A stretch of 30,944 bases of DNA from assembly GCA_900553305.1 (NCBI GenBank), contig USDI01000003.1, positions 1 to 30,944 of the forward strand. Reading direction: 5' to 3'. Each line of letters starts with the position of its first letter. The stretch's first letter is position 1. A model generated the notes under the pieces. It saw only the letters and a program-made list of their open reading frames with translations, had not been told where the DNA came from and ran no database searches. Origin of the DNA: an uncultured Lachnospiraceae bacterium (GTDB taxonomy: Bacteria; Bacillota; Clostridia; Lachnospirales; Lachnospiraceae). The translations under genes and the position numbers were made by a program. Positions 16,117-24,335 of this stretch are shown here, piece by piece.

Positions 16117-16842
16117 ATGGCAGTAAGTGCAGTAGTTAAGGATGGCGAGATCCAGCAGACCGAAGCGGAAACCTCTGCGAAGAAAGCAACGAAAAGCAAC
16201 AGTGGTATGGATAAGGATGCCTTTTTACAGTTGCTGGTAGCACAGATGAAATACCAGGATCCGTTAGAGCCGACATCCAACACCGAGTACATATCCCAGT
16301 ACGCAACCTTTTCCCAGGTAGAGCAGATGCAGAATATGGCATCCTCCATGGAATTGTCCAGAGCATCCTCTATGGTAGGGAAATTAGTAGAAGTAACCAC
16401 AACCGATTCAAGTGGAGAATCCAAGACCATTCAGGGAACCGTGGAATATGTTACCTACGAAAATAACAAAGCGTATGTATCGATTGACGGAACGAAGTAT
16501 TCCGCAGACGATGTCACTGCAGTCATTAGTGAAGAGTATCAGTCTTCTTATGATCTTGCCGTAGCATTCTGTGTGGCAATGAACAAGCTTCCGAGCCTTG
16601 ATCAGTTAACCTATGGAGATAAAGAAACCGTAGAGACTCTGAAAGCCGGCTATGAGGCAATGACTACCTATCAGAAAAGTTTTGTTCCGAACGATTATGT
16701 GACGAAGCTTCAGAAGTACGTGGAGCGTATGGAAGAGTTGGTAAAGGAACATGACCGTGCACAGGAAAGCACAGATGAGTCCGGAGAAAGCGGAGAAGCC
16801 GGAGAAACTGGCGAAGATGCTGATGAGACACAGGAAGTATAA
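16117..16842 (+). CDS. flgD: Flagellar hook cap protein FlgD with extra C-terminal module
   Basis: FlgD caps the growing hook and directs FlgE assembly. The FlgD signature is clear at about 29-71: KDAFLQLLVAQMKYQDPLEP, then NTEYISQYATFSQVEQMQNM. A short beta-rich stretch follows (about 86-145, MVGKLVEVTT to ADDVTAVI). Residues about 150-213 look like the helical modules of Firmicute surface proteins, with LPSLDQLTYGDKETVETL and YEAMTTYQKSFVPND. The last 27 residues (215-241) are an acidic Gly/Glu/Ser/Thr/Asp tail without hydrophobic residues other than the final Val. I do not recall these two parts from the standard FlgD. AAAGGAG (16105-16111) precedes the ATG. Confidence 0.94.
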   Translation: MAVSAVVKDGEIQQTEAETSAKKATKSNSGMDKDAFLQLLVAQMKYQDPLEPTSNTEYISQYATFSQVEQMQNMASSMELSRASSMVGKLVEVTTTDSSGESKTIQGTVEYVTYENNKAYVSIDGTKYSADDVTAVISEEYQSSYDLAVAFCVAMNKLPSLDQLTYGDKETVETLKAGYEAMTTYQKSFVPNDYVTKLQKYVERMEELVKEHDRAQESTDESGESGEAGETGEDADETQEV

Positions 16843-16865
16843 GGATCTCAGGGAGGAGAACTAGT

Positions 16866-17261
16866 ATGATCGTGAAGAATAACGGATTTCTTACGATTGA
16901 GCAGCTGCAGGATCAATACCTGAACGGAGTAAAGGGTAATACTCCTGTGAAGACCACGGATGGGAAAAGCTTTCAGGAAATTCTGGAAAGTGCGCAGAGC
17001 AGCAGCCGGGAAGTGAGATTTTCCAAGCATGCCGCACAACGGCTTTCAAACAGAAACATTGAACTGACGCAAAACCAGAAGGAACGCTTGCAGGCAGGAA
17101 CCGCCAAAGCTTCTCAAAAGGGAATCAGAGAATCCCTGGTGCTTGTGGATCAGCTGGCATTTATTGTGAACATTCCCAATAATACCGTCGTAACCGCAAT
17201 GCAGCAGAACGAAACAGATGAAAATATTTTCACAAATATTGATGGAGCCGTTATTATATAG
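16866..17261 (+). CDS. Flagellar operon protein, TIGR02530 family
   Basis: This 131-residue protein of unknown biochemical role is typically encoded between flgD and flgE in Firmicutes. The family pattern is easily seen: FSKHAAQRLSNRNIELT (about 58-74), KASQKGIRESLVLVDQLAFI (about 93-112), VNIPNNTVVTAM, and the C-terminal ENIFTNIDGAVII. There is no signal peptide or membrane segment. GGGAGGAG (16851-16858) lies 7 bases before the ATG. Its place in the hook gene cluster suggests a role in hook assembly or its control, which is inference. A 78-base gap with a small imperfect hairpin (about 17282-17306) follows. Confidence 0.9.
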   Translation: MIVKNNGFLTIEQLQDQYLNGVKGNTPVKTTDGKSFQEILESAQSSSREVRFSKHAAQRLSNRNIELTQNQKERLQAGTAKASQKGIRESLVLVDQLAFIVNIPNNTVVTAMQQNETDENIFTNIDGAVII

Positions 17262-17339
17262 CCGGACCTTACGGAGGCTTACATTCCCGACTGACAGACG
17301 GAATGGAGAGACGACTCGAAACAAGGAGGTCATTTCATT

Positions 17340-18731
17340 ATGATGAGATCATTATATGCTGGTGTGGCAGGTCTTAAAACACACCAGACAAGAATGGACG
17401 TTATTGGTAACAATATCGCCAATGTAAATACAACCGCATACAAGTCACAGTCCATGACTTTCAGTGATCTGATGTATCAGACCACCCAGGCGGCATCCGG
17501 TGCGAACGCAACAACCGGTGTCGGTGGTATCAATGCCCGCCAGATCGGTCTTGGATCCAAGACGAGTGCGATTAAAACCGCAATTACCCAGCAGGGTGCA
17601 ACACAGACAACAAACGATCCGTTTGATATTATGATTACCGGAGAATCCTTCTTCGTTGTTAACAACGGAAGTGAGAACTTCTTTACCAGAGACGGTTCCT
17701 TCTATGTGGACGGCGCCGGCAACCTTGCCATGACCAGTACCGGTTATAACGTTATGGGATGGCTTCCGGATACCGAAGATCCTACCACAATCAAGCAGGA
17801 TACCGTAACGGCACTCCGTGTCATGACCGAAGCCAATATGACCTATCCGGCAGAGGCAACCAGTCAGGCAACCTTCGCCGGTATTATCGATACGAATGAT
17901 ACGAATGTAACCAGTACAGAAGGAAGAGTGGTAAATCTTGAGGTTTATGATAACAAGGGATTTAAGTACACGGTACGCTGCTCGCTGCATGATGCCAGCA
18001 CAGCGGATGATGGCGTTTTCTTCCTGCAGATTGATGATATTTTGGATACGAATGGTAAGAGTGTTGTGAAGACAGGAACAGGAAATATCACGGATTATGT
18101 AAAATTTGGTGCAAATACGAAGGGACCGACCGCTGATACGACTGCATATCTCCGTTACAGCACGAAGGATGGTTCGTTCCTGAATGTTGGAGCTGCAGAT
18201 GGCACAACGCAGCAGAATACCATAGTCTTTGATTTTAACCAGGATAATCTGCCGAGCTTTGATGATATTACCGCAGACTTTTCCGCAACCTCAAACCAGA
18301 ACAACAACGGAAGTTCTACCTTCGTAGGCTCGAAGGGTGACACCAAGGGTAACGGTTCCGGACGTAAGGTTGGTGAAATGAGTGGTATCGCCATTCAGAA
18401 GGATGGTAAGATTTATGCTTCTTACGACAATGGTCAGAAGAGACTGTTAGGACAGATCGCAGTTGCAAATTTCGCAAATGCATCCGGCCTTTCCAAGGAG
18501 GGAGATAACCTCTATTCCGCAACACAGAACTCCGGTGACTTTAACGGAGTCGGCGAAGACATTACTGCAAACGGTGGTTATATGAACTCCGGTGTACTGG
18601 AAATGAGTAACGTGGATCTTTCCGCAGAATTTACCGAAATGATTACCACCCAGCGTGGTTTCCAGGCAAACAGCCGAATTATTACCGTATCGGATACCCT
18701 GCTTGAAGAATTGACGAATCTGAAACGTTAA
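17340..18731 (+). CDS. flgE: Flagellar hook protein FlgE
   Basis: FlgE polymerises into the hook, the flexible joint between rod and filament. The N-terminus MMRSLYAGVAGLKTHQTRMD and the rod/hook motif IGNNIANVNTTAYKSQSMTF are diagnostic. The C-terminus (VDLSAEFTEMITTQRGFQAN, then SRIITVSDTLLEEL) is the partner helix. The middle (about 90-380) is the variable, exposed beta domain with Thr, Asn and Gly bias. At 463 residues it is in the usual range. GGAGGT (17325-17330) is 9 bases before the first of two adjacent ATG codons. A perfect hairpin follows the stop. Confidence 0.97.
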   Translation: MMRSLYAGVAGLKTHQTRMDVIGNNIANVNTTAYKSQSMTFSDLMYQTTQAASGANATTGVGGINARQIGLGSKTSAIKTAITQQGATQTTNDPFDIMITGESFFVVNNGSENFFTRDGSFYVDGAGNLAMTSTGYNVMGWLPDTEDPTTIKQDTVTALRVMTEANMTYPAEATSQATFAGIIDTNDTNVTSTEGRVVNLEVYDNKGFKYTVRCSLHDASTADDGVFFLQIDDILDTNGKSVVKTGTGNITDYVKFGANTKGPTADTTAYLRYSTKDGSFLNVGAADGTTQQNTIVFDFNQDNLPSFDDITADFSATSNQNNNGSSTFVGSKGDTKGNGSGRKVGEMSGIAIQKDGKIYASYDNGQKRLLGQIAVANFANASGLSKEGDNLYSATQNSGDFNGVGEDITANGGYMNSGVLEMSNVDLSAEFTEMITTQRGFQANSRIITVSDTLLEELTNLKR

Positions 18732-18795
18732 GTGCTGAATAGTTAATTGGATAAATAAAAGGGAAGCAGAGGAAGCTTCAAAACGCATAAAGGTG

Positions 18796-18828
18796 TAAGG
18801 GAACGTGCAAATTCTGCACGTTCCCTTA
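18796..18828 (+). other. Perfect 14-bp inverted repeat between flgE and flbD
   Basis: TAAGGGAACGTGCA (18796-18809) is perfectly complementary to 18815-18828, with a 5-base loop AATTC. The stem would be very stable in RNA, but no T run follows (the next bases are AGCAATTTCCCC), so it is not a classical terminator. It may mark the 3' end or a processing/stability barrier of the flgE part of the mRNA. It ends 12 bases before the flbD ribosome binding site. Confidence 0.75.
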
Positions 18829-18854
18829 AGCAATTTCCCCGGAGGTGGAGCCGT

Positions 18855-19040
18855 ATGATTGAACTGACGAAAATGAGTGGTAGAAAAGTACTAGTAAACC
18901 CGGAACTTATTGAACTTGTTGAAGAAACGCCGGATACGGTCATTTTATTTACCACCGGCAGGAAAATAATTGTAAAAGAAAGTAGACAAGAGGTCAAAAA
19001 TCTTGTAAAATTGTATAGAAAGGATATTTTTGCAGATTAA
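18855..19040 (+). CDS. flbD: FlbD/SwrD family flagellar protein
   Basis: The 61-residue protein matches the small FlbD family found between flgE and motA or fliL in Firmicutes: MIELTKMSGRKVLVNPELIE, then VEETPDTVILFTTGRKIIVK and a basic C-terminus. In B. subtilis the homologue SwrD (YlzI) raises flagellar torque through the stator; a similar role here is inferred and fits motA and motB being next. It should not be confused with the Caulobacter regulator of the same name. GGAGGTGG (18841-18848) is 6 bases before the ATG. Confidence 0.9.
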   Translation: MIELTKMSGRKVLVNPELIELVEETPDTVILFTTGRKIIVKESRQEVKNLVKLYRKDIFAD

Positions 19041-19060
19041 CGCAAAAAAGGTGATACAAA

Positions 19061-19855
19061 GTGGATTTAGCGTCAATTCTTGGTTTAGTGTTATGCCTTG
19101 CCATGTGTGTATATGGTATTATCAGTAATGCAGGTGCAGAGAACTTTTATCGATACATAGATCCCCCGTCAGCAGTTATTACATTTGGTGGCTCTTTTTT
19201 TGCGATTATGGCATCGACCACTCTGAAAGAGTATGTCGCCGGACTGAAGAGTTTTCTGCTTGTGTTCAAGACACCGTCCAATGATGTGAAGTCCATGATC
19301 AGCCAGATCATTGATCTGTCGAATGTGGCACGTAAGGAGGGACTTCTTTCGCTGGAAGAGGCTGCGGGAAATCTGGAAGACGAGTTTATGAAGAAGGGAA
19401 TCCTTCTGATTGTGGACGGTACGGATCCGGATCTGGTACGTGGCATTCTGGAAACAGAGCTTGTCAGCATTGAAGAACGTCATAAGAGCAAAATTTCCTT
19501 CTGGGAAGACCTCGGTGCGATGGGACCTGCCTGGGGTATGATCGGTACGCTGATCGGTCTGGTTAACATGCTTTATGAAATGGACGATCCGAGCAGCATC
19601 GGTCCTTCCATGGCGGTAGCGTTGATTACCACCTTATATGGTTCCCTGCTTGCCAACTGGATATGTACTCCGGTTGCAACCAAATTAAAGTTAAATAATG
19701 CAAATGAAATTACAATGAAAGAAATTGCTATTGAAGGATTACTTTCGATTCAGGCAGGTGAAAACCCGCGGGTTATTGAAGAGAAACTGAAATCCTTCCT
19801 GGCTCCGGCAGACCGTGCAAGTGATTCTGCCGAGGGAGGTGAAGAGGTTGGCTAA
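19061..19855 (+). CDS. motA: Flagellar motor stator protein MotA
   Basis: MotA and MotB form the proton- or sodium-driven stator in the cytoplasmic membrane. The 264-residue protein has two N-terminal membrane helices, a cytoplasmic loop (about 65-150) with the charged residues that face FliG, and two further helices including GPAWGMIGTLIGLVNML and PSMAVALITTLYGSLLAN. The GTG start is 6 bases after AAGGTGA (19048-19054); no nearby ATG fits. Its last 8 bases overlap motB, and the motB ribosome binding site lies within it. Ion specificity cannot be read safely from the sequence alone. Confidence 0.96.
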   Translation: MDLASILGLVLCLAMCVYGIISNAGAENFYRYIDPPSAVITFGGSFFAIMASTTLKEYVAGLKSFLLVFKTPSNDVKSMISQIIDLSNVARKEGLLSLEEAAGNLEDEFMKKGILLIVDGTDPDLVRGILETELVSIEERHKSKISFWEDLGAMGPAWGMIGTLIGLVNMLYEMDDPSSIGPSMAVALITTLYGSLLANWICTPVATKLKLNNANEITMKEIAIEGLLSIQAGENPRVIEEKLKSFLAPADRASDSAEGGEEVG

Positions 19856-20657
19856 GAGAAAGCCGGAAGAACCGCCGAAGGGTGCGCCTGCGTGGCAGTC
19901 AACCTTCGCAGATCTGATGAACCTCCTGTTATGTTTCTTCGTTATGTTGTTTTCCATGTCTACGATGGATGCCCAGAAGTTTGAGCTGATGGCAGCATCC
20001 TTTAACCAGACCTTCAGTATCTTTAGCGGAGGCGCTTCTGCAATCGGTGATGGTATGCTGATCAGTAATGGGGTGAGCCAGTTGAATGAACTGGATGATT
20101 ACATTAACAGCACCGGCATGAATCCCGAGGGAGAAGAAATGCCCAAGGAATTTGAAGAAGCTAAGGAAATGGTAGACGAGGAGCAGCTGAAGCAGTCCGA
20201 AGAACTGGCAGGGAAGGTGGAAGAAGCTCTTGAAGAAAAGAATCTGGATAAAGAAGTGGATATCGAATTTACTTCCCAGTATGTACAGCTCACGGTAAAT
20301 GGAGCCTTGCTTTTTGATTCGGGAAGTGTAGAATTGAAACAGGAATCTCTGTCCATGATGAACCAGCTCGGAATTATCCTGCAGCGGTTTTCGGAAGGGA
20401 CAATTGAAATAGAAGGGCATACGGACAACGTTCCTATGTCCGGAGCGAAGTATTCCAACAATGATGAACTGAGTGCGGGACGTGCGCTTTCCGTGTTCTA
20501 TTATCTGCGGGATAACACTACGCTTGATATGAGTAAAGTAAAGCATTCGGGACGAGGCGAATATGTTCCCATTGCGGACAACTCCACACCGGAGGGGAGA
20601 GCTATGAACCGCCGTGTGGAAATCCGGATTTATAACGCATTAAGTTCTTACAACTAA
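19848..20657 (+). CDS. motB: Flagellar motor stator protein MotB
   Basis: MotB anchors the stator to peptidoglycan. I choose the TTG at 19848: GGAGGTGA (19835-19842) is 5 bases upstream, and the product opens with a basic tail MAKRKPEEPPKGAPAW like other MotB proteins. An upstream GTG in the same frame (19815) would add 11 residues overlapping motA and has no ribosome binding site. The 269-residue product has one membrane helix (about 22-42) with the ion-binding Asp22 in FADLMNLLLCFF, an acidic linker and plug region, and an OmpA-type peptidoglycan-binding domain (IEIEGHTDNVP, then NRRVEIRI). Confidence 0.95.
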   Translation: MAKRKPEEPPKGAPAWQSTFADLMNLLLCFFVMLFSMSTMDAQKFELMAASFNQTFSIFSGGASAIGDGMLISNGVSQLNELDDYINSTGMNPEGEEMPKEFEEAKEMVDEEQLKQSEELAGKVEEALEEKNLDKEVDIEFTSQYVQLTVNGALLFDSGSVELKQESLSMMNQLGIILQRFSEGTIEIEGHTDNVPMSGAKYSNNDELSAGRALSVFYYLRDNTTLDMSKVKHSGRGEYVPIADNSTPEGRAMNRRVEIRIYNALSSYN

Positions 20658-20673
20658 GAAAGGTGTTGACATC

Positions 20674-21210
20674 ATGAAGAAAAACCTCATTTCAGTTGCA
20701 ATTCTGGTATTGCTGATCGTAAATATTGTCCTGACCTCAATTATGATGTTCAGTGTACTGAATACCAACAAAAAGACCGCGGCATTTGTTACGCAGGTAG
20801 CATCTGCCATTCATTTAGAGCTTGGAACGGATGGAGAGGCTCAGGAAGAAGAAACAGTTACCATCGATGATATTGATACCTATACCATCGCAGACATGAC
20901 CATCCAGTTAAAGCCTTCTGCCATTACCGACAGTAATGGAGAGACCACCACGAAGGTTCATTATGTGAGCACCTCGATTGTACTTTCCATGAATAAGAAA
21001 AACAGCGATTACAAGACCTATTCCGCAGACCTTGAGAATAAGGCAGATCTCATTAAGGGCGAGATCACAGATGCATTCAGCCAGTATACCATGGAAGAAG
21101 CTTCTGAGAATCCGCAGGCAGTAAAAGATGATATCCTCAGCAGAATTCGTGCATTATATGGATCTGATTTCATTTTTGATGTAACCTTAAGCAATCCTCT
21201 TTATCAATAA
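20674..21210 (+). CDS. fliL: Flagellar basal-body protein FliL
   Basis: FliL surrounds or supports the MotAB stator. The 178-residue protein has an N-terminal membrane anchor (about 5-27, ISVAILVLLIVNIVLTSIMM) and an extracytoplasmic FliL domain with YTIADMTIQLK and a C-terminal IRALYGSDFIFDVTLSN. Length fits. AAAGGTG precedes the ATG. A small perfect hairpin (TACGCA, loop TATAAC, TGCGTA; 21211-21228) fills most of the 41-base gap before fliM and could modulate expression, though it has no T run. Confidence 0.92.
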   Translation: MKKNLISVAILVLLIVNIVLTSIMMFSVLNTNKKTAAFVTQVASAIHLELGTDGEAQEEETVTIDDIDTYTIADMTIQLKPSAITDSNGETTTKVHYVSTSIVLSMNKKNSDYKTYSADLENKADLIKGEITDAFSQYTMEEASENPQAVKDDILSRIRALYGSDFIFDVTLSNPLYQ

Positions 21211-21251
21211 TACGCATATAACTGCGTAAAGAAAGAAGGAGGTGAGAACCG

Positions 21252-22232
21252 GTGAGCGAGGTACTATCGCAGGATGAAATTGATAAACTGCTCAATCAGC
21301 TGAGCACTGGCGAGCTTGATATGGAGCAGATGCAGGAACCGAAGGAAAAACAGATAAAAGACTATGACTTTAAACGTCCTGCCAAATTCTCAAAGGAGCA
21401 CCTGAGAACATTAGAAATTATATATGAACATTATGGACGATTGTTGTCAACGAATTTGCCGGTTTATCTGCGCAAGAATGTGCAGGCTACGGTAGCAAGC
21501 TCAGAAACGGTAACGTTCTCTGAATTTACAAATGCACTTTCCAATCCTGTTATTTTGGGAATTGTGGACTTTAAACCCTTGACAGGTAATGTTATTATAG
21601 AATTAGCACCCAATCTTGGATTTGCCATGATTGACCGTATGCTCGGAGGACAGGGAATGCCTCTGGAAAGAAATCGTGATTTTTCTGAAATTGAAATGAC
21701 TATTATTCAGAAAATGATGATTGTGTGTATGCAACTGATGCGGGAACCATGGAGAAATGTATTGGATATCTCTCCAATGCTTGACCGGATTGAAACGAAC
21801 GTACAGTTCGCACAGGTCATTGCACCGAGTGACATGATTGCAATTGTGACCATGAATGTGAAGATCGGTGATGTGGAAGGATTTATGAACATCTGTCTTC
21901 CTTATTTTACACTGGAAGACATCATTGATAAATTGAATACGAAATACTGGTTTTCGACTATGCAGAAGGATGATGCCACAGATTATGAGGAGCACATCGA
22001 GGCTCTGATTAAACGGGTGGATGTCCCTGTAAGGGCAGTGCTTGGAAGAAGCCAGGTATCCGTGAATGATTTCCTTGGTCTTCAGTGTGGTGATATTATA
22101 AGGCTGGATACCAACGTGAATTCTGAAATGTCAGTCTATGTAGGAAATATCCGTAAATTTACGGCTTTGCCCGGTTCGAGTCAGGACAAATATGCTGTCC
22201 GGGTAACATCAGTAATCAGAGAGGGGGAGTAA
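21252..22232 (+). CDS. fliM: Flagellar motor switch protein FliM
   Basis: FliM is the C-ring protein that receives CheY-P. The GTG start is 5 bases after AAGGAGGTGA (21237-21246). The 326-residue protein begins with the CheY-binding peptide SEVLSQDEIDKLLNQL, followed by the CheC-like middle domain (MIDRMLGGQGMPLE, then SEIEMTIIQKMM) and the C-terminal SpoA/FliN-like domain (VPVRAVLGRSQVSVNDFL). Length is standard. FliY follows after 3 bases. Confidence 0.97.
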   Translation: MSEVLSQDEIDKLLNQLSTGELDMEQMQEPKEKQIKDYDFKRPAKFSKEHLRTLEIIYEHYGRLLSTNLPVYLRKNVQATVASSETVTFSEFTNALSNPVILGIVDFKPLTGNVIIELAPNLGFAMIDRMLGGQGMPLERNRDFSEIEMTIIQKMMIVCMQLMREPWRNVLDISPMLDRIETNVQFAQVIAPSDMIAIVTMNVKIGDVEGFMNICLPYFTLEDIIDKLNTKYWFSTMQKDDATDYEEHIEALIKRVDVPVRAVLGRSQVSVNDFLGLQCGDIIRLDTNVNSEMSVYVGNIRKFTALPGSSQDKYAVRVTSVIREGE

Positions 22233-22235
22233 GGC

Positions 22236-23585
22236 ATGGACGGAATGTTAACACAGGATGAAATAAATGCACTACTCAACGGAATGGACTTGTCTGGTAA
22301 CAGCAATGATGCTTCCAATGACGAGCCGGCTGCAGATCAGGCAGCAACAGATCAGCCAGCCGCAGCAGCGGCCACGGCTTCTCCGGCAGAAGCAAGTGAG
22401 GATGCACTGACCGATATAGAGCGTGATGCGATTGGCGAGATTGCCAATATCAGCATGGGATCTTCTGCAACAACGTTATATTCACTGGTCAATCATAAGG
22501 TTAATATTACGACACCGGTAGTTACGATGGCTACATGGGACACTGTCGTTAGCGATTACCAGAGACCGTGTGTTTTTATTAAAATCAAATATACATCGGG
22601 CCTGGACGGCGCCAACATTATGGTGCTTAAGGAACATGATGTAAAGGTTATCGCAGATCTGATGATGGGCGGTGATGGTACCAATACCGATGGGGAACTT
22701 GGAGAACTTCACTTAAGTGCCATTTCAGAAGCGATGAATCAGATGATGGGTTCAGCGGCAACTTCACTTTCCACAATGCTTGGAAAAGTGATTGATATCA
22801 GCCCCCCGGAAGCAAGTCTCTTAAATCTGGAAGAATTTGAAAACGGGGAATCGATAGAAGGATTCTTGGCAGGAAACTTTGTGAAAATTTCTTTCCGAAT
22901 ACAAATTGATGATCTGGTAGACAGCACGATTATGCAGCTCTATCCGGTATCCTTTGCGAGAAGCCTGTATGAAACCTTTGTTGCATCGGGTTCTGCTGAT
23001 ACACAGCCTGCACCGGAAGCAAAAGAGCCTGCTCCGGCACCTGCGCCAACACCGGCTCCCGAACCGTATGTTCCACCGGCAGCAGCTATGGATGAGAATC
23101 GGACGATGAGTAATCCTGCGAATATGGGAATGCCCCAGATGAACATGGAGATGCCGAACATGAATATGGGAATGCCGAATATGGGCATGGGAATGCCGAA
23201 CATGAATATGGGAATGCCAAATATGGGTATGGGAATGCCCCAGATGAACATGGGAATGAATATGGGGATGCCTCAGATGAATGCACAGCCCATGAATGTA
23301 CAACCGGCACAGTTCCAAAGCTTCAATAATATGGCTTCTTCAATTGCAGGGCAGGAAAATATCGGTCTGATCCGTGATGTTCCGCTGGAAGTTACAGTGG
23401 AACTGGGTAGGACGAAGAAGTCTATTGCAGAAATCCTGGATTTTGCACCGGGAACAATCATCGAACTTGACAAAATTGCCGGAGAGCCGATTGATGTACT
23501 TGTAAATGGCAAGTATGTGGCTAAAGGCGAGGTTGTTGTAATCGAAGAGAGTTTCGGTGTCCGGGTAACCGAAATAATTAACTAG
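22236..23585 (+). CDS. fliY: FliY-type motor switch phosphatase (CheC-like plus FliN domain)
   Basis: FliY replaces FliN in Firmicutes, acting both as C-ring component and as CheY-P phosphatase. The 449-residue protein has a CheY-binding-like N-terminus (MLTQDEINALLNGM), an Ala/Asp/Glu/Thr linker, and a CheC-like domain with both catalytic motifs intact: AIGEIANISMG (Glu68, Asn71) and AISEAMNQMMG (Glu165, Asn168). Then come a Pro/Ala stretch, a Met/Asn/Gly/Pro repeat (296-349), and the FliN domain from about 380 to the end (VPLEVTVELGRTKKSIAEIL). GAGGGGGA precedes the ATG. The Met-rich linker is unusual and lengthens the protein beyond the roughly 380 residues of B. subtilis FliY. Some databases would name it fliN. 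Confidence 0.95.
   Translation: MDGMLTQDEINALLNGMDLSGNSNDASNDEPAADQAATDQPAAAAATASPAEASEDALTDIERDAIGEIANISMGSSATTLYSLVNHKVNITTPVVTMATWDTVVSDYQRPCVFIKIKYTSGLDGANIMVLKEHDVKVIADLMMGGDGTNTDGELGELHLSAISEAMNQMMGSAATSLSTMLGKVIDISPPEASLLNLEEFENGESIEGFLAGNFVKISFRIQIDDLVDSTIMQLYPVSFARSLYETFVASGSADTQPAPEAKEPAPAPAPTPAPEPYVPPAAAMDENRTMSNPANMGMPQMNMEMPNMNMGMPNMGMGMPNMNMGMPNMGMGMPQMNMGMNMGMPQMNAQPMNVQPAQFQSFNNMASSIAGQENIGLIRDVPLEVTVELGRTKKSIAEILDFAPGTIIELDKIAGEPIDVLVNGKYVAKGEVVVIEESFGVRVTEIIN
23121..23282 (+). repeat. Met/Asn/Gly/Pro-rich repeat in fliY
   Basis: Imperfect tandem 21-base units encode NMNMGMP and NMGMGMP in alternation (two copies of each, so a 42-base higher-order unit), flanked by partial units. 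Of the 54 residues, 23 are Met. The DNA copies differ mainly at third positions and at GGC/GGT and CCG/CCA/CCC. Confidence 0.9.
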
Positions 23586-23602
23586 AAATAGGAGAAAAAA
23601 CT

Positions 23603-23965
23603 ATGGCAAAGAATATTTTAATCGTTGATGATGCAGCATTTATGAGAATGATGATTAAGGACATTCTCACCAAGAATGGATACAATGTTGTAGGAGAAGC
23701 TGAAAACGGATTAAAGGCGGTTGAAAAGTACAATGAGTTAAAACCGGATTTAGTTCTGATGGATATCACCATGCCGGAGCTTGATGGTATTGGAGCTTTA
23801 AAGAAGATTAAAGAAGCTGATTCCAATGCACTTATTATTATGTGTTCTGCTATGGGACAGCAGGCGATGGTTATTGAATCTATTCAGGCAGGTGCAAAGG
23901 ACTTCATTGTAAAGCCATTCCAGGCCGACCGTGTATTGGAAGCCGTTAAGAAAGTAGTGGGTTAG
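23603..23965 (+). CDS. cheY: Chemotaxis response regulator CheY
   Basis: CheY is the single-domain receiver that carries the chemotaxis signal from CheA to FliM/FliY. The 120-residue protein shows the acidic pair Asp9/Asp10, the phosphorylation site Asp54 in LVLMDITMPELDG, Ser82 (MCSAMGQ, the Thr/Ser switch position) and Lys104 in KPFQ. There is no output domain. The MCSAMGQQ segment equals the one I recall for B. subtilis CheY. AGGAGA precedes the ATG. The order fliM-fliY-cheY-fliO is the usual Firmicute order. Confidence 0.96.
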   Translation: MAKNILIVDDAAFMRMMIKDILTKNGYNVVGEAENGLKAVEKYNELKPDLVLMDITMPELDGIGALKKIKEADSNALIIMCSAMGQQAMVIESIQAGAKDFIVKPFQADRVLEAVKKVVG

Positions 23966-23966
23966 T

Positions 23967-24335
23967 ATGCTCCTTGCAATTACATCAAGGGCAGACAGTT
24001 ATCTCCAGTTTCTGACCGTCCTGCTATTGTTTGTGTTTGTTCTGGTGATTACCTACTTCACAACACGCTGGATCGCGAGATACCAGAAGGTGAAGAGCAA
24101 TGCAAATAATCTGGAAGTCATTGAAACCTGCAGAATTACTTCCAACAAGTATCTGCAGATTGTGCGCGCCGGGACGAAGTATGTCCTGATCGCCATTGGC
24201 AAGGATGAAGTACATATGCTGGCCGAATTGCCGGAAGAAGAGTTGATACTTACAACAGATGACGGACAGCAGCAGATGGACTTTTCCAAGGTATTTGCCA
24301 ATGTAAAGAATCTGGGGAAAAAAGAGAAAGAATAA
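23967..24335 (+). CDS. fliO: Flagellar export protein FliO
   Basis: FliO is a small membrane protein that helps assemble the FliP/FliR export gate. The 122-residue product has one membrane helix near the N-terminus (about 14-32, FLTVLLLFVFVLVITYFTT) and a short conserved cytoplasmic domain (NLEVIETCRITSNKYLQIV, then YVLIAIGKDEVHMLAELPEE). There is no signal peptide. The ATG lies one base after the cheY stop and lacks a clear ribosome binding site, suggesting coupling to cheY. The stop abuts the fliP start. Confidence 0.9.
   Translation: MLLAITSRADSYLQFLTVLLLFVFVLVITYFTTRWIARYQKVKSNANNLEVIETCRITSNKYLQIVRAGTKYVLIAIGKDEVHMLAELPEEELILTTDDGQQQMDFSKVFANVKNLGKKEKE

Noticed and set aside
18728..18754. 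TTAA-N15-TTGGATAA after flgE as a sigma-28 promoter
   Set aside because: Only 8 of 12 consensus positions match and the key CC of the -10 box is missing; weaker than the candidate before fliK.
20666..20694. Perfect TTGACA just before the fliL start, as a promoter
   Set aside because: At 17 bases downstream there is ATTTCA, no usable -10 box; the motif overlaps the fliL ribosome site and start.
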